DNA of 64,000 nt from Oscillospiraceae bacterium (GCA_018380115.1 JAGZUF010000003.1:1-64000), one strand, 5' to 3'. Shown: positions 15,566 to 24,407, counted from the stretch's first letter. The notes: generated from the letters alone by a model not told the origin. A program made the numbers and translations.

Positions 15566-15606
15566 CCCCCGCGCGTACCTTTGTGTTATAGAGGTATGTG
15601 CGGGGG
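15566..15606 (+). promoter_or_regulatory. 15-bp hairpin covering the translation start region
   Basis: CCCCCGCGCGTACCT (15566-15580) pairs over all 15 positions, with two G-U pairs, with AGGTATGTGCGGGGG (15592-15606). The loop is 11 bases, TTGTGTTATAG. The 3' arm contains the only purine-rich ribosome binding site of the next gene, so the hairpin could block translation. The T-rich run after it also allows a role as a second terminator. Confidence 0.6.
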
Positions 15607-15614
15607 TGTTTGTT

Positions 15615-16037
15615 TTGATAAAGGCAAAAAAATCAACAATGATTCATGCGCAAAAGAAATCCAGCCTGCTTTTGGGGCATATGATTGCAGGTGCAGCAGC
15701 CTGTGCTGCTGTTCTGGCCGCACTTTTATGTGCTAGCGCGGCGCTTTTGTGCCGGATAGATATTCCATTAGAAATGACCGTCCCCCTTGGCACAGGGGCA
15801 TTGTGCCTGAGCGTATTGGCTGGAAGCGCCGTCACCAGTCTTTTGCATGGTAAAAACGGAATGTTGTGCGGCCTGTTGTTTGCAGGCATTGCGGTGTTGG
15901 CTGTAGGTGTCTTTTCCGCCGCACAGGGCCAGCCTGCTTTTTCCACCTTCACCGCTATCAAGGCGGGCAGTATCCTGCTGTGCGGCGGGGTAGGCGGCTA
16001 TACCGGCATTCTATGGAGAGAAAGCCATAAAAAATAA
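15615..16037 (+). CDS. TIGR04086-type small membrane protein
   Basis: 140 aa, four membrane segments (LLLGHMIAGAAACAAVLAA, LCLSVLAGSAVTSLL, LLFAGIAVLAVGVFS, ILLCGGVGGYTGIL). Size, topology and the glycine-rich final helix fit the TIGR04086 family of Firmicutes membrane proteins, often found beside yajC; function unknown. TTG at 15615 is preferred because GGGGG at 15602-15606 lies 8 bases upstream; ATG at 15639 and GTG at 15606 are alternatives. The start region is masked by a strong hairpin. Confidence 0.68.
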   Translation: MIKAKKSTMIHAQKKSSLLLGHMIAGAAACAAVLAALLCASAALLCRIDIPLEMTVPLGTGALCLSVLAGSAVTSLLHGKNGMLCGLLFAGIAVLAVGVFSAAQGQPAFSTFTAIKAGSILLCGGVGGYTGILWRESHKK

Positions 16038-16194
16038 GAAAAAACCTGTCACTTCAGCACAGAGCATGAAATGCGCCGCTGCGCGAGGTGCTCGCTCAGC
16101 GCCTTGATTTTCTTCTGCAGCAAAGCCCGGCGGTATGAGGGTGGGACATGATACGCTAATGCTGGCTTTGATTTGAAAAGAAAAGGATGTGTGT

Positions 16195-16872
16195 ATGATG
16201 ATACATCGGTTCTCTTTTTACAGCGGCCGCCGCACAGCATTTCTTCCCGGCCGCAAAATCAAGCATTTTGGAATGCCAATGCGCTTTTCTTCCGGGAAAG
16301 GCGGCGTCAATGCACTGTTAGCCTTGTGCCTGGCAGGCGGCATGATGCTGGGCGCTTGGCTGGTTTCCGCTGCTGCCGGCGGGCAGGAAGATGGGTTTAT
16401 CTCATATTATGCGTCTGCACTGTTGCGCGCCAGATGTACAGGCACATTCTGGCAGGTGGTTTCGTCTTCACTGTTTTCTTCTTTTTTATGCCTTGCGCTT
16501 CTGCTTCTGTTTGCGTTTTCCTGCTTTGGCGCACCGTGCGTGACAGGGCTGCTGCTTGTAGAAGGCGGAGCCTTCGGCGCAATGAACGCCGTGCTGTATG
16601 GGCAGATGGGCGCAAAGGGCGTGTTTGCCAGTGCTGTGCTCTTTCTTCTTCCTGAATGTATTCGTTTTGTATTCTTTGTTCTGGCTGCACGATGCGCATT
16701 GCAAACCAGCACATCCTTATTTGCCGCGCAATTTCTTGCAAAAGACATTTGCACAAAAACAGGCACCCGTGCGCTTCATGCGTATATGGCAGCCAGCATC
16801 GCCTGTATTGCGGCAGCCCTGCTGGCTGGTGCACTGTGCAGTGTATTCTGTCCCGTATTTTTTGCGGAATGA
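16195..16872 (+). CDS. Polytopic membrane protein, possibly SpoIIM-like
   Basis: 225 aa with five predicted membrane segments (LLALCLAGGMMLGAWLVS, FLCLALLLLFAFSC, TGLLLVEGGAFGAMNAVLY, SAVLFLLPECIRFVFFV, AASIACIAAALLAGALC). Size, five-helix topology and position beside a Xer recombinase gene resemble spoIIM in Bacillus subtilis (spoIIM lies near fur and ripX/xerD). The sequence match is only suggestive. ATG 16195 follows AAAAGG by 8 bases; GTG 16189 is also open. If SpoIIM, it would work with SpoIID and SpoIIP in engulfment. Confidence 0.5.
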   Translation: MMIHRFSFYSGRRTAFLPGRKIKHFGMPMRFSSGKGGVNALLALCLAGGMMLGAWLVSAAAGGQEDGFISYYASALLRARCTGTFWQVVSSSLFSSFLCLALLLLFAFSCFGAPCVTGLLLVEGGAFGAMNAVLYGQMGAKGVFASAVLFLLPECIRFVFFVLAARCALQTSTSLFAAQFLAKDICTKTGTRALHAYMAASIACIAAALLAGALCSVFCPVFFAE

Positions 16873-17104
16873 GCCGGAAAGGTTCCGCGCCAGGCAAAGC
16901 AAAAAAGGCAGCACACATAATTATACACAAGAAGAGGGGCTATCGGCGTAAATGCTGGCGTTCCCTCTTTTATTTATGAGCAGGTTGCAGCCGGCACCAC
17001 ACCACAAAAAAGCCGAATGCTTTTACGGCTGGGCATCAAGCTGCAATCAGGAATGAGGCAGCGTACCCGTATTCAGAACTGCTGCCCGGCAGCCCGTTTC
17101 TTTT

Positions 17105-18184
17105 TTATTTTTTTGTGTCGATATCGTCTGCTTTTTCCGTCATTTCTCCGCTTTTCGAGTGCGGGGCAGACGGGCGCTCAAAATCCATCTTGGCAAAAGG
17201 GGAGGCCTTGGCAGCCTCCTTTAACTGAGCAGAACCCAAATGCGTATAAATTTCAGTGGTAGACACGTGTGCGTGACCCAAAATCTCTTTCAGCGCCAGC
17301 ATGTCTACATGCCCCTCCTGATACATCATTGTGGCCGCCGTATGGCGCAGTTTATGTGTGGAATATCCCTTCCCGGAAAGCCCCGCTGCGCGCAGGCAGC
17401 TTTCCACAATTTGCTGTATGCGACGCGCCGAAAGGCGTTTTCCGGTTTTTCTGGAGACAAACAGCGCATTTTTATCCTGTAAATTGGGAAGCCTGCGCCG
17501 TTCTTCACACAGCCTCGCCAGTGCTTTCACGCAGGCATCATTCAAGTAGACAAGGCGTTCTTTATCGCCCTTGCCAATGATACGGATTGTGCCGTCATCC
17601 TGAATATCCGTGATATTGATATTCACCAGTTCAGAAAGACGCATGCCGCAATTCAAAAACAGAGTTATCATGCAGTAATCGCGCTCATAAAAATCGCTCT
17701 GCACACTTTGCAGAAGCTCTGTACCTTCTTTTAAGGATAAATATTTCGGCAAACGTTTTTTCTGCGCAGGAATACCTACATCATCCGTTGGGTTTGCCCG
17801 AATGAGTTTCATTTTGGTGCAAAGGTATTTATAAAACCCTTTTAGGCTGGAAAGCTTTCTGGCACGGGCGGCAGGGGAGTTGGCCCGCTCACGCGTGACA
17901 TAGTGCAAAAATTCATAAATTTCCGTGCTGGTGACGCTTTCAATTGTATCCAGTTCAATGTCACGCACATCAATCTTTTCCAGAGGCGTGTCTTGCGGCA
18001 CCATGCCGCGCTGCAGCTTTAAGAAGCGGAAAAATGTCCGCAAATCAATATAATATCCATTCACTGTGCGCGGCGAAAGCCCGCGGATGGTTTCACTGTC
18101 GTACAGATACCGCACTGCCAGTGCGGGACAATCTTGATAATCACCGTGATGGCTTGGCCGCCGCGCATCAATATAAGTGCTCAT
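17105..18184 (-). CDS. Xer-type tyrosine recombinase
   Basis: 359 aa, longer than XerD (about 300) because of a 30-residue N-terminal and 30-residue charged C-terminal extension. The catalytic set is complete: Arg in NCGMRLSELV, Lys in GKGDKERLV, HxxR in STHKLRHTAAT, His in LGHAHVSTTEIY and the Tyr in the same block. The N-terminal SAM-like domain includes LSPRTVNGYYIDLRTFFRFL. GGAGGG lies 8 bases before ATG 18184. There are no adjacent att-like repeats or mobile genes and it sits among housekeeping genes, so dimer resolution at dif is more likely than phage or transposon integration. Confidence 0.9.
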   Translation of the reverse strand: MSTYIDARRPSHHGDYQDCPALAVRYLYDSETIRGLSPRTVNGYYIDLRTFFRFLKLQRGMVPQDTPLEKIDVRDIELDTIESVTSTEIYEFLHYVTRERANSPAARARKLSSLKGFYKYLCTKMKLIRANPTDDVGIPAQKKRLPKYLSLKEGTELLQSVQSDFYERDYCMITLFLNCGMRLSELVNINITDIQDDGTIRIIGKGDKERLVYLNDACVKALARLCEERRRLPNLQDKNALFVSRKTGKRLSARRIQQIVESCLRAAGLSGKGYSTHKLRHTAATMMYQEGHVDMLALKEILGHAHVSTTEIYTHLGSAQLKEAAKASPFAKMDFERPSAPHSKSGEMTEKADDIDTKK

Positions 18185-19570
18185 AGCAGGAGAACCCTCC
18201 ACTTCATATTTTGCCTTCGAACAAATTTTACTGCACGGCTTCTGTCATTTCTGATGTACCTTGATATGCTATCTTTGTTCCGCCTGAAATATAACTATAT
18301 CCATGCCGTAGCGGTGACGGATATGCAGCGCAAACTGCGGCAGAGATTGGCCGTGCGCTCCACACAGAAACAGATACCTGTGTGGGAGTGGTGTTTGGAC
18401 CAGTTCATTGGCTGCCCTCTGTCAAGAATATTACTATTGGCCATGGCTTAGATGTCCGTCGCATCGCCATACTCTTTTGCCTCTCTCATTACTGCCAATG
18501 AGCACAAGCTCGGAAAATGCCTTTTCACAAAGATAAAAATATAAACAGGGAACAGGGGAGCTTGAGCGGTGCATCCTTCATTGTGATGAATACAGCATAC
18601 ACGGGGTTAGTTATACGAAGTTCTGCCGCATAGTAAATAAGTTTTATTAATAGTTTGCATGCTTTAAATTTTGCTGTGAAACCGCTTGCCAAAGTTATCC
18701 GTGCTTAAACAGATTTCTTATTTAATTATATTTTTGTTAAAATATTAACAGCCTATCTGCTCTGAATTCCTTAAGAAAAATTTTCAGATGCTTCAAAGCT
18801 GAAATTTCTATAAGTTATACAGATAATTCTAGCCTGCGCCGCTTAAATAAAAATATGGCCGCTTGCCGGGTTTTCCTGGGTTCTTAATTTTGAAAGGCAA
18901 TATAAACCTGTTTACAGGTTATTTGAGATAATACCTGGAACGTAGCTGTCTGCACGTTTAATTCTTTCTTAGCATAGGCAAAAGCCCGGCAACAAATGAA
19001 TAATGTTTTCTGACAGCATCCCAATATAGCTAAAGGAGCTATGAGCAAACATAGTTTAATCTGGTGGGCGGCGGCCTGTGCAAGCACCGCTGAATTGTTT
19101 ATTTTTCCTATATCTTATATGCTGCCTAGTAGTTGTTCTTAGATGCAGATTACTTTATGACACTCCAAATTTTTAAGCAGCTGGTATATTTGCAGCCGTT
19201 TTTTCCACAAAGGCCTCCCTATATTTCGCTAAATTTTGATTTAGCGAAATTGTGCCGCTGCCCGAAACGGAAAAAGCTACTACACAGTATTCGTCAAAAC
19301 ATTCCGAGAAAGATAAATACCAATAACGAAATTATAACCGGCACATTTTTATCAAAGTATACTGAACGCTGAAAAGATTGCTGGCTTATCAATAAACTTA
19401 AAGAAAAGGTACAACACAAAGGCAAAAAAAATTCTTCAAAAAGTGCAACATCTGCGGCGAAAAAAGTTCTATACCGGCACAAAGCAAACTGAAAAGGCAA
19501 CCAGATAATCAATAATTGAGTAATTTCCGTTGTCCGCACTGCACCTTTGTCGGGCAATCTGTTTAGAAGC
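18185..19570. other. 1.4-kb AT-rich stretch without a convincing gene
   Basis: From about 18,500 the base composition turns AT-rich compared with flanking genes. Frames of 60-105 codons exist on both strands but lack ribosome binding sites and recognisable motifs. Small structures seen are AACCTG/CAGGTT (18905-18920) and a perfect 12-bp inverted repeat at 19223-19250. It may hold decayed genes, regulatory RNA or promoter DNA for xer; I cannot support any one of these. Confidence 0.6.
19223..19250. repeat. Perfect 12-bp inverted repeat ATTTCGCTAAAT/ATTTAGCGAAAT
   Basis: The arms at 19223-19234 and 19239-19250 are exact reverse complements around TTTG. The same 12-mer ATTTAGCGAAAT occurs once more at 21572-21583 in another intergenic region. 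It could be a protein-binding site. Confidence 0.7.
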
Positions 19571-20968
19571 TCACAAAAGCTGCACCGCCTGGCGCACATA
19601 TGTCACGCCCAGAAGCTCCATATCAGAGAATTCCTGCGCCTCTATCTGTTTCAGCGCATATTTCGGCACCACAGCGCGCACAAAGCCCAGACGCCGTGCC
19701 TCGCGCAGGCGCAGTTCCAAATTCGATACACTGCGCACTTCCCCGCCGAGGCCTACCTCCCCTATCGCTACCATATCATCCGGCACAGGCCTGTCCAGCA
19801 TACTGGAGACGACTGCCATGCATACAGAGAGGTCACAGGCCGTCTCGTCCAGCTGCAGCCCGCCCACGATGTTCAGATACACGTCCAAATTGCCCAGAAA
19901 ATACCCGGCGCGCTTTTCCAGCACAGCCAGCAGCAGATTTGTGCGGTTAAAATCGAACCCGGAAGCTGCACGGCGCGGCGTGCCGAAGGCAGTTTTGCTC
20001 ACAAGCGCCTGTATCTCTGATAAAATAGGGCGGGACCCCTCCAGCGTACATGCCACACAGTTGCCTGAAACGCCCACGGGCCGCCCTTCCAGCAACAGCT
20101 TGGAGGGGTTTTCCACCACCTTCAGGCCCTTGCCCGTCATATCGAACATACCGATCTCGTTGGTGGAACCATAACGGTTTTTGGCAGCGCGCAGGATACG
20201 GTATGGAAGCATTTTATCGCCTTCAAAATACAGCACGGTATCCACAATGTGTTCCATTACCTTAGGGCCTGCAATAGCGCCGTCTTTGTTGACATGTCCC
20301 ACAATAAACGTGGGTATCTCATGGTTTTTCGCTACGGCCAGAAGGCGCGAGGTGCACTCTTTCACCTGAGAAACGCTGCCTGCAGAAGAAGAGATATCGC
20401 CGCAATGCATCGTCTGAATGGAGTCTATCACCACAAGGCCGGGCTTCTCCTGCTCTATCAATACGCAGATGTCGTCTATCTCTGTTTCTGCCGCCAGGCG
20501 GATGCCGTCCTGCGGTACCTCCAAGCGCAAAGCCCGCAGCTTGATTTGACGGGTAGATTCCTCGCCAGTGATATACAGCACGCTTACAGCTTTGCTGATG
20601 GCCCCGCAAAGCTGTAAAAGCAAGGTGGATTTGCCCGCGCCCGGCTCGCCGCCCAGAAGGACGACACTGCCCAGCACAATGCCGCCGCCCAGCACACGGT
20701 CTAGTTCACTGATGCCGGTGATAATACGGCTTTTTTCTTCGGTTGCACTTATTTCACTTAAAGTGTGCGCTGTAATAAGGCTGCCGGAGCTTATACCGCG
20801 CACAGCTCCTTTTCCCCCGGCGGAAGCTCTGACAGGCTTTTCTTCGCGCACTACATCCTCCGCCATCGTGTTCCACGCCCCGCAGGAAGGGCATCGTCCC
20901 ATCCAGCGGGGCGATGTTTCGCCGCAGTTTGTGCAGACATATACGGTTTTAAATTTATCCTTCGGCAT
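19571..20968 (-). CDS. radA: DNA repair protein RadA/Sms
   Basis: 465 aa, normal length. N-terminal C4 zinc finger (CTNCGETSPRWMGRCPSCG), a RecA-like ATPase with Walker A GEPGAGKST, the RadA-specific KNRYG motif, and a C-terminal Lon-protease-like domain ending the protein. RadA is a DnaB-type helicase that promotes branch migration in recombination. The next gene upstream is unknown and 18 bases away, so they may be co-transcribed. Confidence 0.96.
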   Translation of the reverse strand: MPKDKFKTVYVCTNCGETSPRWMGRCPSCGAWNTMAEDVVREEKPVRASAGGKGAVRGISSGSLITAHTLSEISATEEKSRIITGISELDRVLGGGIVLGSVVLLGGEPGAGKSTLLLQLCGAISKAVSVLYITGEESTRQIKLRALRLEVPQDGIRLAAETEIDDICVLIEQEKPGLVVIDSIQTMHCGDISSSAGSVSQVKECTSRLLAVAKNHEIPTFIVGHVNKDGAIAGPKVMEHIVDTVLYFEGDKMLPYRILRAAKNRYGSTNEIGMFDMTGKGLKVVENPSKLLLEGRPVGVSGNCVACTLEGSRPILSEIQALVSKTAFGTPRRAASGFDFNRTNLLLAVLEKRAGYFLGNLDVYLNIVGGLQLDETACDLSVCMAVVSSMLDRPVPDDMVAIGEVGLGGEVRSVSNLELRLREARRLGFVRAVVPKYALKQIEAQEFSDMELLGVTYVRQAVQLL

Positions 20969-20986
20969 AAAAACTCCCTTGTTCGC

Positions 20987-21535
20987 TCATGCTTTTTCCA
21001 TAACAGCAACGATTTGAAAATAAAGATACTGATACTCTTCTTCAAGCACCAGAGCCATTTCTTCTCTATACGCCTTATCCAAAAGAAGCTTTCTGTGAAA
21101 GGCTCTTTCCCGCCAAAGGCGCAGGCCAAGGCTGCTGAATTTATAATTGGTGCCAAGTTGTTCATCCCCGGCATCACAGAGGCAGGGCCCCACCTGCTTC
21201 AAGGCCGCCAGCACCTTTTCTGCTTCAGTTTGAAAAATATCCATACCGTAGAGCAGTACGGGAAGCTGTTCCCGCAGCAGAAGGTCTACCGCAATTTCTA
21301 TGGCCCGGCTTTGACAGTACCATACAATAAAAAAGAATTTTTGATTCAAGTAGCGGCAGCAAAGCTTGCCGGTGCCCTTCTCCCAGGTTTCATCAATGTG
21401 GGTGTCTGAAATAGAAAAGCCCCATTCCGCGCACAGGCAGGAAAGCGCATTCCATATCTGCTTGGGCGTCATTCCCAGCTCAAGCGGGCCGATTTTTTCG
21501 CCGGGGCTTATGACCAGGCAGCATCCTTCCCACAC
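20987..21535 (-). CDS. Unknown protein upstream of radA
   Basis: 182 aa, soluble, not recognised. It opens with SPGEKIGPLELGMTPKQIW, a pattern seen at the start of several poorly characterised small bacterial proteins (G-x-LxLGMT), followed by an acidic alpha/beta protein without membrane segments. The start is uncertain: GTG at 21535 has GGAGG only one base away; a CTG 24 bases further in, behind GGAAGG, would fit a normal spacing. It is followed closely by radA. Confidence 0.6.
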   Translation of the reverse strand: MWEGCCLVISPGEKIGPLELGMTPKQIWNALSCLCAEWGFSISDTHIDETWEKGTGKLCCRYLNQKFFFIVWYCQSRAIEIAVDLLLREQLPVLLYGMDIFQTEAEKVLAALKQVGPCLCDAGDEQLGTNYKFSSLGLRLWRERAFHRKLLLDKAYREEMALVLEEEYQYLYFQIVAVMEKA

Positions 21536-21571
21536 TCCTCCGCTGTAAAATCAGATTTAGTATAACACAAT

Positions 21572-21583
21572 ATTTAGCGAAAT
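21572..21583. repeat. Third copy of ATTTAGCGAAAT
   Basis: Exact copy of the 12-mer that forms the inverted repeat at 19223-19250. It lies in the gap between the unknown gene upstream of radA and the end of the amino-acid ABC transporter operon. Confidence 0.55.
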
Positions 21584-21638
21584 ACTATGGCATATGCCGA
21601 AAAGAGGAATTCTTTTTCACTATCCAAAAATAAGAATA

Positions 21639-21668
21639 GCCGGCCAGCCTTGTAAAAGCCGACCGGCC
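21639..21668 (-). terminator. Terminator of the amino-acid ABC transporter operon
   Basis: On the minus strand GCCGGTCGGC pairs, with G-U pairs and a one-base bulge, with GGCTGGCCGGC, then TATTCTTATTTTT. It lies about 40 bases past the ATPase stop codon. Confidence 0.75.
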
Positions 21669-21709
21669 GCAAAAGCCCCGTTCGAAAATGCCCGGCAGTG
21701 CATAGCGAT

Positions 21710-22501
21710 TTAAGGCTTCTGCACAGTTTGCAGGAAGGCGCACAGCCGGGCGTTCTGCGTTTTTCCAAATAATTGTTCCGGCGTGCCGCTTGCCTCTACA
21801 AGCCCGTCTGCCATAAAAATAACCTTATCTGAAACATGCTTTGCAAACTCCATTTCGTGTGTCACCACGATCATAGTAGTCTCACCGCTTTTCAGCGCGC
21901 GTATCACCCGCAGCACTTCACCCGTCAACTCAGGGTCCAGCGCGCTGGTGGGCTCATCGAAGCACAGCACATCCGGCTCCAGCGCCAGGGCGCGTGCAAT
22001 CGCCACACGCTGCTGCTGGCCTCCTGAAAGCTGGCAGGGGTAGCTGTCTTTTTTATCAGAAAGCCCCACTTTTTCCAAAAGCTCCAGCGCCTTTTCTTCG
22101 TTTCTGCCAAACTGGCGGGGGCTTGCCTTATCTCCCCGCTGCTTGGCCTGTTCCCTCGTACGAAGGTTCAGCGCCAGTGTGATATTCTGCAGCACTGTAT
22201 ACTGTGGAAACAGGTTGAACGATTGAAACACAAGGCCAAAATGCAGCCGTTTTTGACGGATAGCCTCAGGGCTGTATTTTTCCGGCTGCGAAGCATCAAA
22301 CAGCACCTCGCCATTGACCGAGATAGCGCCGCTCTGCGGCGTTTCCAGAAAATTCAGGCAGCGGAGAAGCGTTGTCTTGCCGCTTCCGGAGGAGCCGATG
22401 ATGGAAAGCACCTCGCCCTTTTCAAGGCAAAAGCTTACCCCGCGCAGCACCTCCTGGCCGCCATAGCTTTTTTTCAGTTCCCGTACTTCCAATACCGCCA
22501 T
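21710..22501 (-). CDS. Polar amino-acid ABC transporter, ATP-binding subunit
   Basis: 263 aa. Walker A GSSGSGKTT, Q-loop FQSFNLFPQYT, signature LSGGQQQRVAIARAL, Walker B VLCFDEPTSALD, and switch His in VVTHEMEFA. The family is the GlnQ/TcyC/HisP type. It powers the importer formed with the permease 3 bases upstream and the binding protein at 23.2 kb. The C-terminus (FLQTVQKP) is typical. Confidence 0.96.
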   Translation of the reverse strand: MAVLEVRELKKSYGGQEVLRGVSFCLEKGEVLSIIGSSGSGKTTLLRCLNFLETPQSGAISVNGEVLFDASQPEKYSPEAIRQKRLHFGLVFQSFNLFPQYTVLQNITLALNLRTREQAKQRGDKASPRQFGRNEEKALELLEKVGLSDKKDSYPCQLSGGQQQRVAIARALALEPDVLCFDEPTSALDPELTGEVLRVIRALKSGETTMIVVTHEMEFAKHVSDKVIFMADGLVEASGTPEQLFGKTQNARLCAFLQTVQKP

Positions 22502-22504
22502 AGC

Positions 22505-23161
22505 TTACCCCTTATAATAGTCCAGTTTCTTTTCCAGTGCGCGCAGCGCAAGCGTCAGCAGGCCGCTGAACAGTAAATAAAACACACCCGTATAAAACAG
22601 CGGCCAAAGCAGCGCGTACTGCTTCACGATGTCCTGCGCGGCCCGTATGAGTTCACCCACGGCAATAACGCGTGCCAGCGAGGTATCCTTTACAAGTGTG
22701 ATAATCTCGTTGCCCATGGGCGGCACAATGCGCTTTATTACCTGCAGCAGAACCACACGGAAAAATATCTGCCTGTCTGTCATGCCAAGCACCTGCCCGG
22801 CCTCATACTGGCCTTTGGGGATGCTTTCAATGCCTCCGCGGTATATCTCGGAAAAATACGCTGCATAGTTGATGATAAATGCGGCCAGAACAGCAGCCAT
22901 GCGGCTCTGTACTGGCATACCGAAGGCAAGGCCGGGCACATAAAATACAATAATGATTTGCAGCATCAGCGGCGTTCCCCGTATTACCCAGATGAAAGCG
23001 CGCGTCAGCCAGCGCAAGGGCCTAAAGCGGCTCATGGAGCCAAAGCACACGATGAGCCCAAGCGGAAGGGAGGCTGCCAGAGTGACGAAGAAAATCAGGC
23101 AAGTGGTGCCGAAGCCTTCCAGCAGCTTCATGGTAACGACAGCGAAAGACATAGTTTTCAA
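22505..23161 (-). CDS. Polar amino-acid ABC transporter, permease subunit
   Basis: 218 aa with about five membrane helices. The N-terminal helix GFGTTCLIFFVTLAASLPLG and the cytoplasmic EAA loop region (EAGQVLGMTDRQIFFRVVLLQ) are characteristic of HisM/GlnP-type permeases. It probably forms a homodimer since only one permease gene is present. It lies between the binding protein and ATPase genes of the same operon. Confidence 0.95.
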   Translation of the reverse strand: MKTMSFAVVTMKLLEGFGTTCLIFFVTLAASLPLGLIVCFGSMSRFRPLRWLTRAFIWVIRGTPLMLQIIIVFYVPGLAFGMPVQSRMAAVLAAFIINYAAYFSEIYRGGIESIPKGQYEAGQVLGMTDRQIFFRVVLLQVIKRIVPPMGNEIITLVKDTSLARVIAVGELIRAAQDIVKQYALLWPLFYTGVFYLLFSGLLTLALRALEKKLDYYKG

Positions 23162-23219
23162 ATTCTCCTAGTTATAAGCTATGCACAGGCAAAATGACAC
23201 TCGTATAGAAAAGCAAGGC

Positions 23220-24041
23220 TTACTCGTCTTTTCCCAGTGTGACAAGCACAGAAGGATACTTGGCCTGAAGCTCTTCCACACTACCTTCTTCCGTCAGCTC
23301 CTGAAGGGCTTTGTTTACCTCATCCACCACATTAGAGCCCTTGCGGAAGCCAATACCATACTCTTCCTTCCCAAGCTCAATGCCATCCACAACGGCCAAA
23401 TCGCTGTAGCTGGTGCCTTCACCTACAGAGGCATAGGCCATAACTGCGTCTATTACAGCAACATCGGCCGTGCCGGCCTTCACTTCCATCAGGGCATCGC
23501 TTTGCGCGCCTACGGAAATCAGCTCTGCCTGGCTGAGGCTTTCATCTCCCTCAACGGCCTTCTGCCCTGCGCTTTCCGCTTCTACTGCAATTTTTGCATC
23601 TGCCATATCTGTGGTGCTTTGGAATGTTTGTGCATTGTCTTTGCTTACCACACACACCTGCATGTTTCCGCTGTAGGGCATGCTGAAATCAGTATTTTCT
23701 TTCAATTCATCCAGAATCGTCATGCCGTTCCAGATGCAGTCGATATTTTTGCTCTGCAGCTCAATAACCTTCTGGTCCCAGTCTATCACCACAAATTCCG
23801 GTGTGACGCCCAGCTTTTCGCACACGGCTTCAGCCAGCTCTGTATCGAACCCCACCAGTTTATCCGGTTCGCTTTCATCATAATAATTCATCGGCTGAAA
23901 CAACGTGATGCCAATTTTCAGCGTGCCCTTTTCCTGAATATATGCAAGGTCGTCTGTCTGTGCTGGCTGGCCGCCGCAGCCAGCCAGCGCTGCGCACAGA
24001 GTTAGAGCACTTATAATGCCTGCCAACAACTTTTTCATCAT
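23220..24041 (-). CDS. Amino-acid ABC transporter substrate-binding lipoprotein
   Basis: 273 aa. A signal peptide with lipobox (LCAALAGCGG, Cys near residue 22) anchors it outside the membrane. The SBP_bac_3 domain has DLAYIQEKGTLKIGI, LVGFDTELAEAVCEKLG and DCIWNGMTI, with the conserved Arg of amino-acid binders replaced in the usual motif position, so the ligand is unclear (cystine or another polar amino acid). GAGGGGG precedes ATG 24041. First gene of the operon. Confidence 0.93.
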   Translation of the reverse strand: MMKKLLAGIISALTLCAALAGCGGQPAQTDDLAYIQEKGTLKIGITLFQPMNYYDESEPDKLVGFDTELAEAVCEKLGVTPEFVVIDWDQKVIELQSKNIDCIWNGMTILDELKENTDFSMPYSGNMQVCVVSKDNAQTFQSTTDMADAKIAVEAESAGQKAVEGDESLSQAELISVGAQSDALMEVKAGTADVAVIDAVMAYASVGEGTSYSDLAVVDGIELGKEEYGIGFRKGSNVVDEVNKALQELTEEGSVEELQAKYPSVLVTLGKDE

Positions 24042-24085
24042 TTATTTCCCCCTCGTTTTCATTTGCTGGTTCAACGTATGAATGC

Positions 24086-24114
24086 ATTATACTTTATTAT
24101 TTTATCAAAGTAAA
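24086..24114 (-). promoter_or_regulatory. Promoter of the amino-acid ABC transporter operon
   Basis: On the minus strand TTTACT (24109-24114) and TATAAT (24086-24091) are 17 bp apart. The predicted start is about 35 bases before the binding-protein ATG. Confidence 0.75.
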
Positions 24115-24125
24115 GTAGTGAAATT

Positions 24126-24326
24126 ATGTTCGTATATTTCGACCGAACCATATTGTTTTTTATAGAAAATCTTGTGATTTTTCACAACAAAAACATTGTT
24201 CCCGCTGCTTTGGCCGCTGTTTTGTTCTATTGGTTGTTTAGCAGTATGCTGGCGCTTGTACTGCACATGCTGAAAAAGGCTGAGCTATCGCCCCTGCTCC
24301 GTCAGCCGATACAAGATAAGATATAA
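24126..24326 (+). pseudogene. Possible remnant of a membrane permease (66-codon frame)
   Basis: The frame encodes VPAALAAVLFYWLFSSMLAL and a basic tail (HMLKKAELSPLLRQ), resembling the last helix and C-terminus of an amino-acid ABC permease. There is no ribosome binding site and it opens inside the promoter region of the ABC operon. A remnant or chance frame are both possible; the rest of the 24042-24363 gap shows nothing else. Confidence 0.22.
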
Positions 24327-24363
24327 AGCATCTCTTAAACTATCTTTTCTGGAAATATTACAG

Positions 24364-24394
24364 AAAAAGGGCCTCGAAAATGCTTCCGAAGCCC
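24364..24394 (-). terminator. Terminator after secDF
   Basis: On the minus strand GGGCTTCG pairs with CGAGGCCC (one G-U pair) around a 10-base loop, then TTTTT. Confidence 0.85.
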
Positions 24395-24407
24395 TCTTTT
24401 ATCTGTA

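Noticed and set aside
17105..18184. Integrase of a mobile element
   Set aside because: The tyrosine recombinase has Xer-like features and housekeeping neighbours; there are no phage or conjugation genes nearby and no att repeats seen.
18134..18451. 105-codon frame starting within the xer gene and running into the AT-rich gap
   Set aside because: No ribosome binding site, no recognisable motif, and its first part overlaps the recombinase start.
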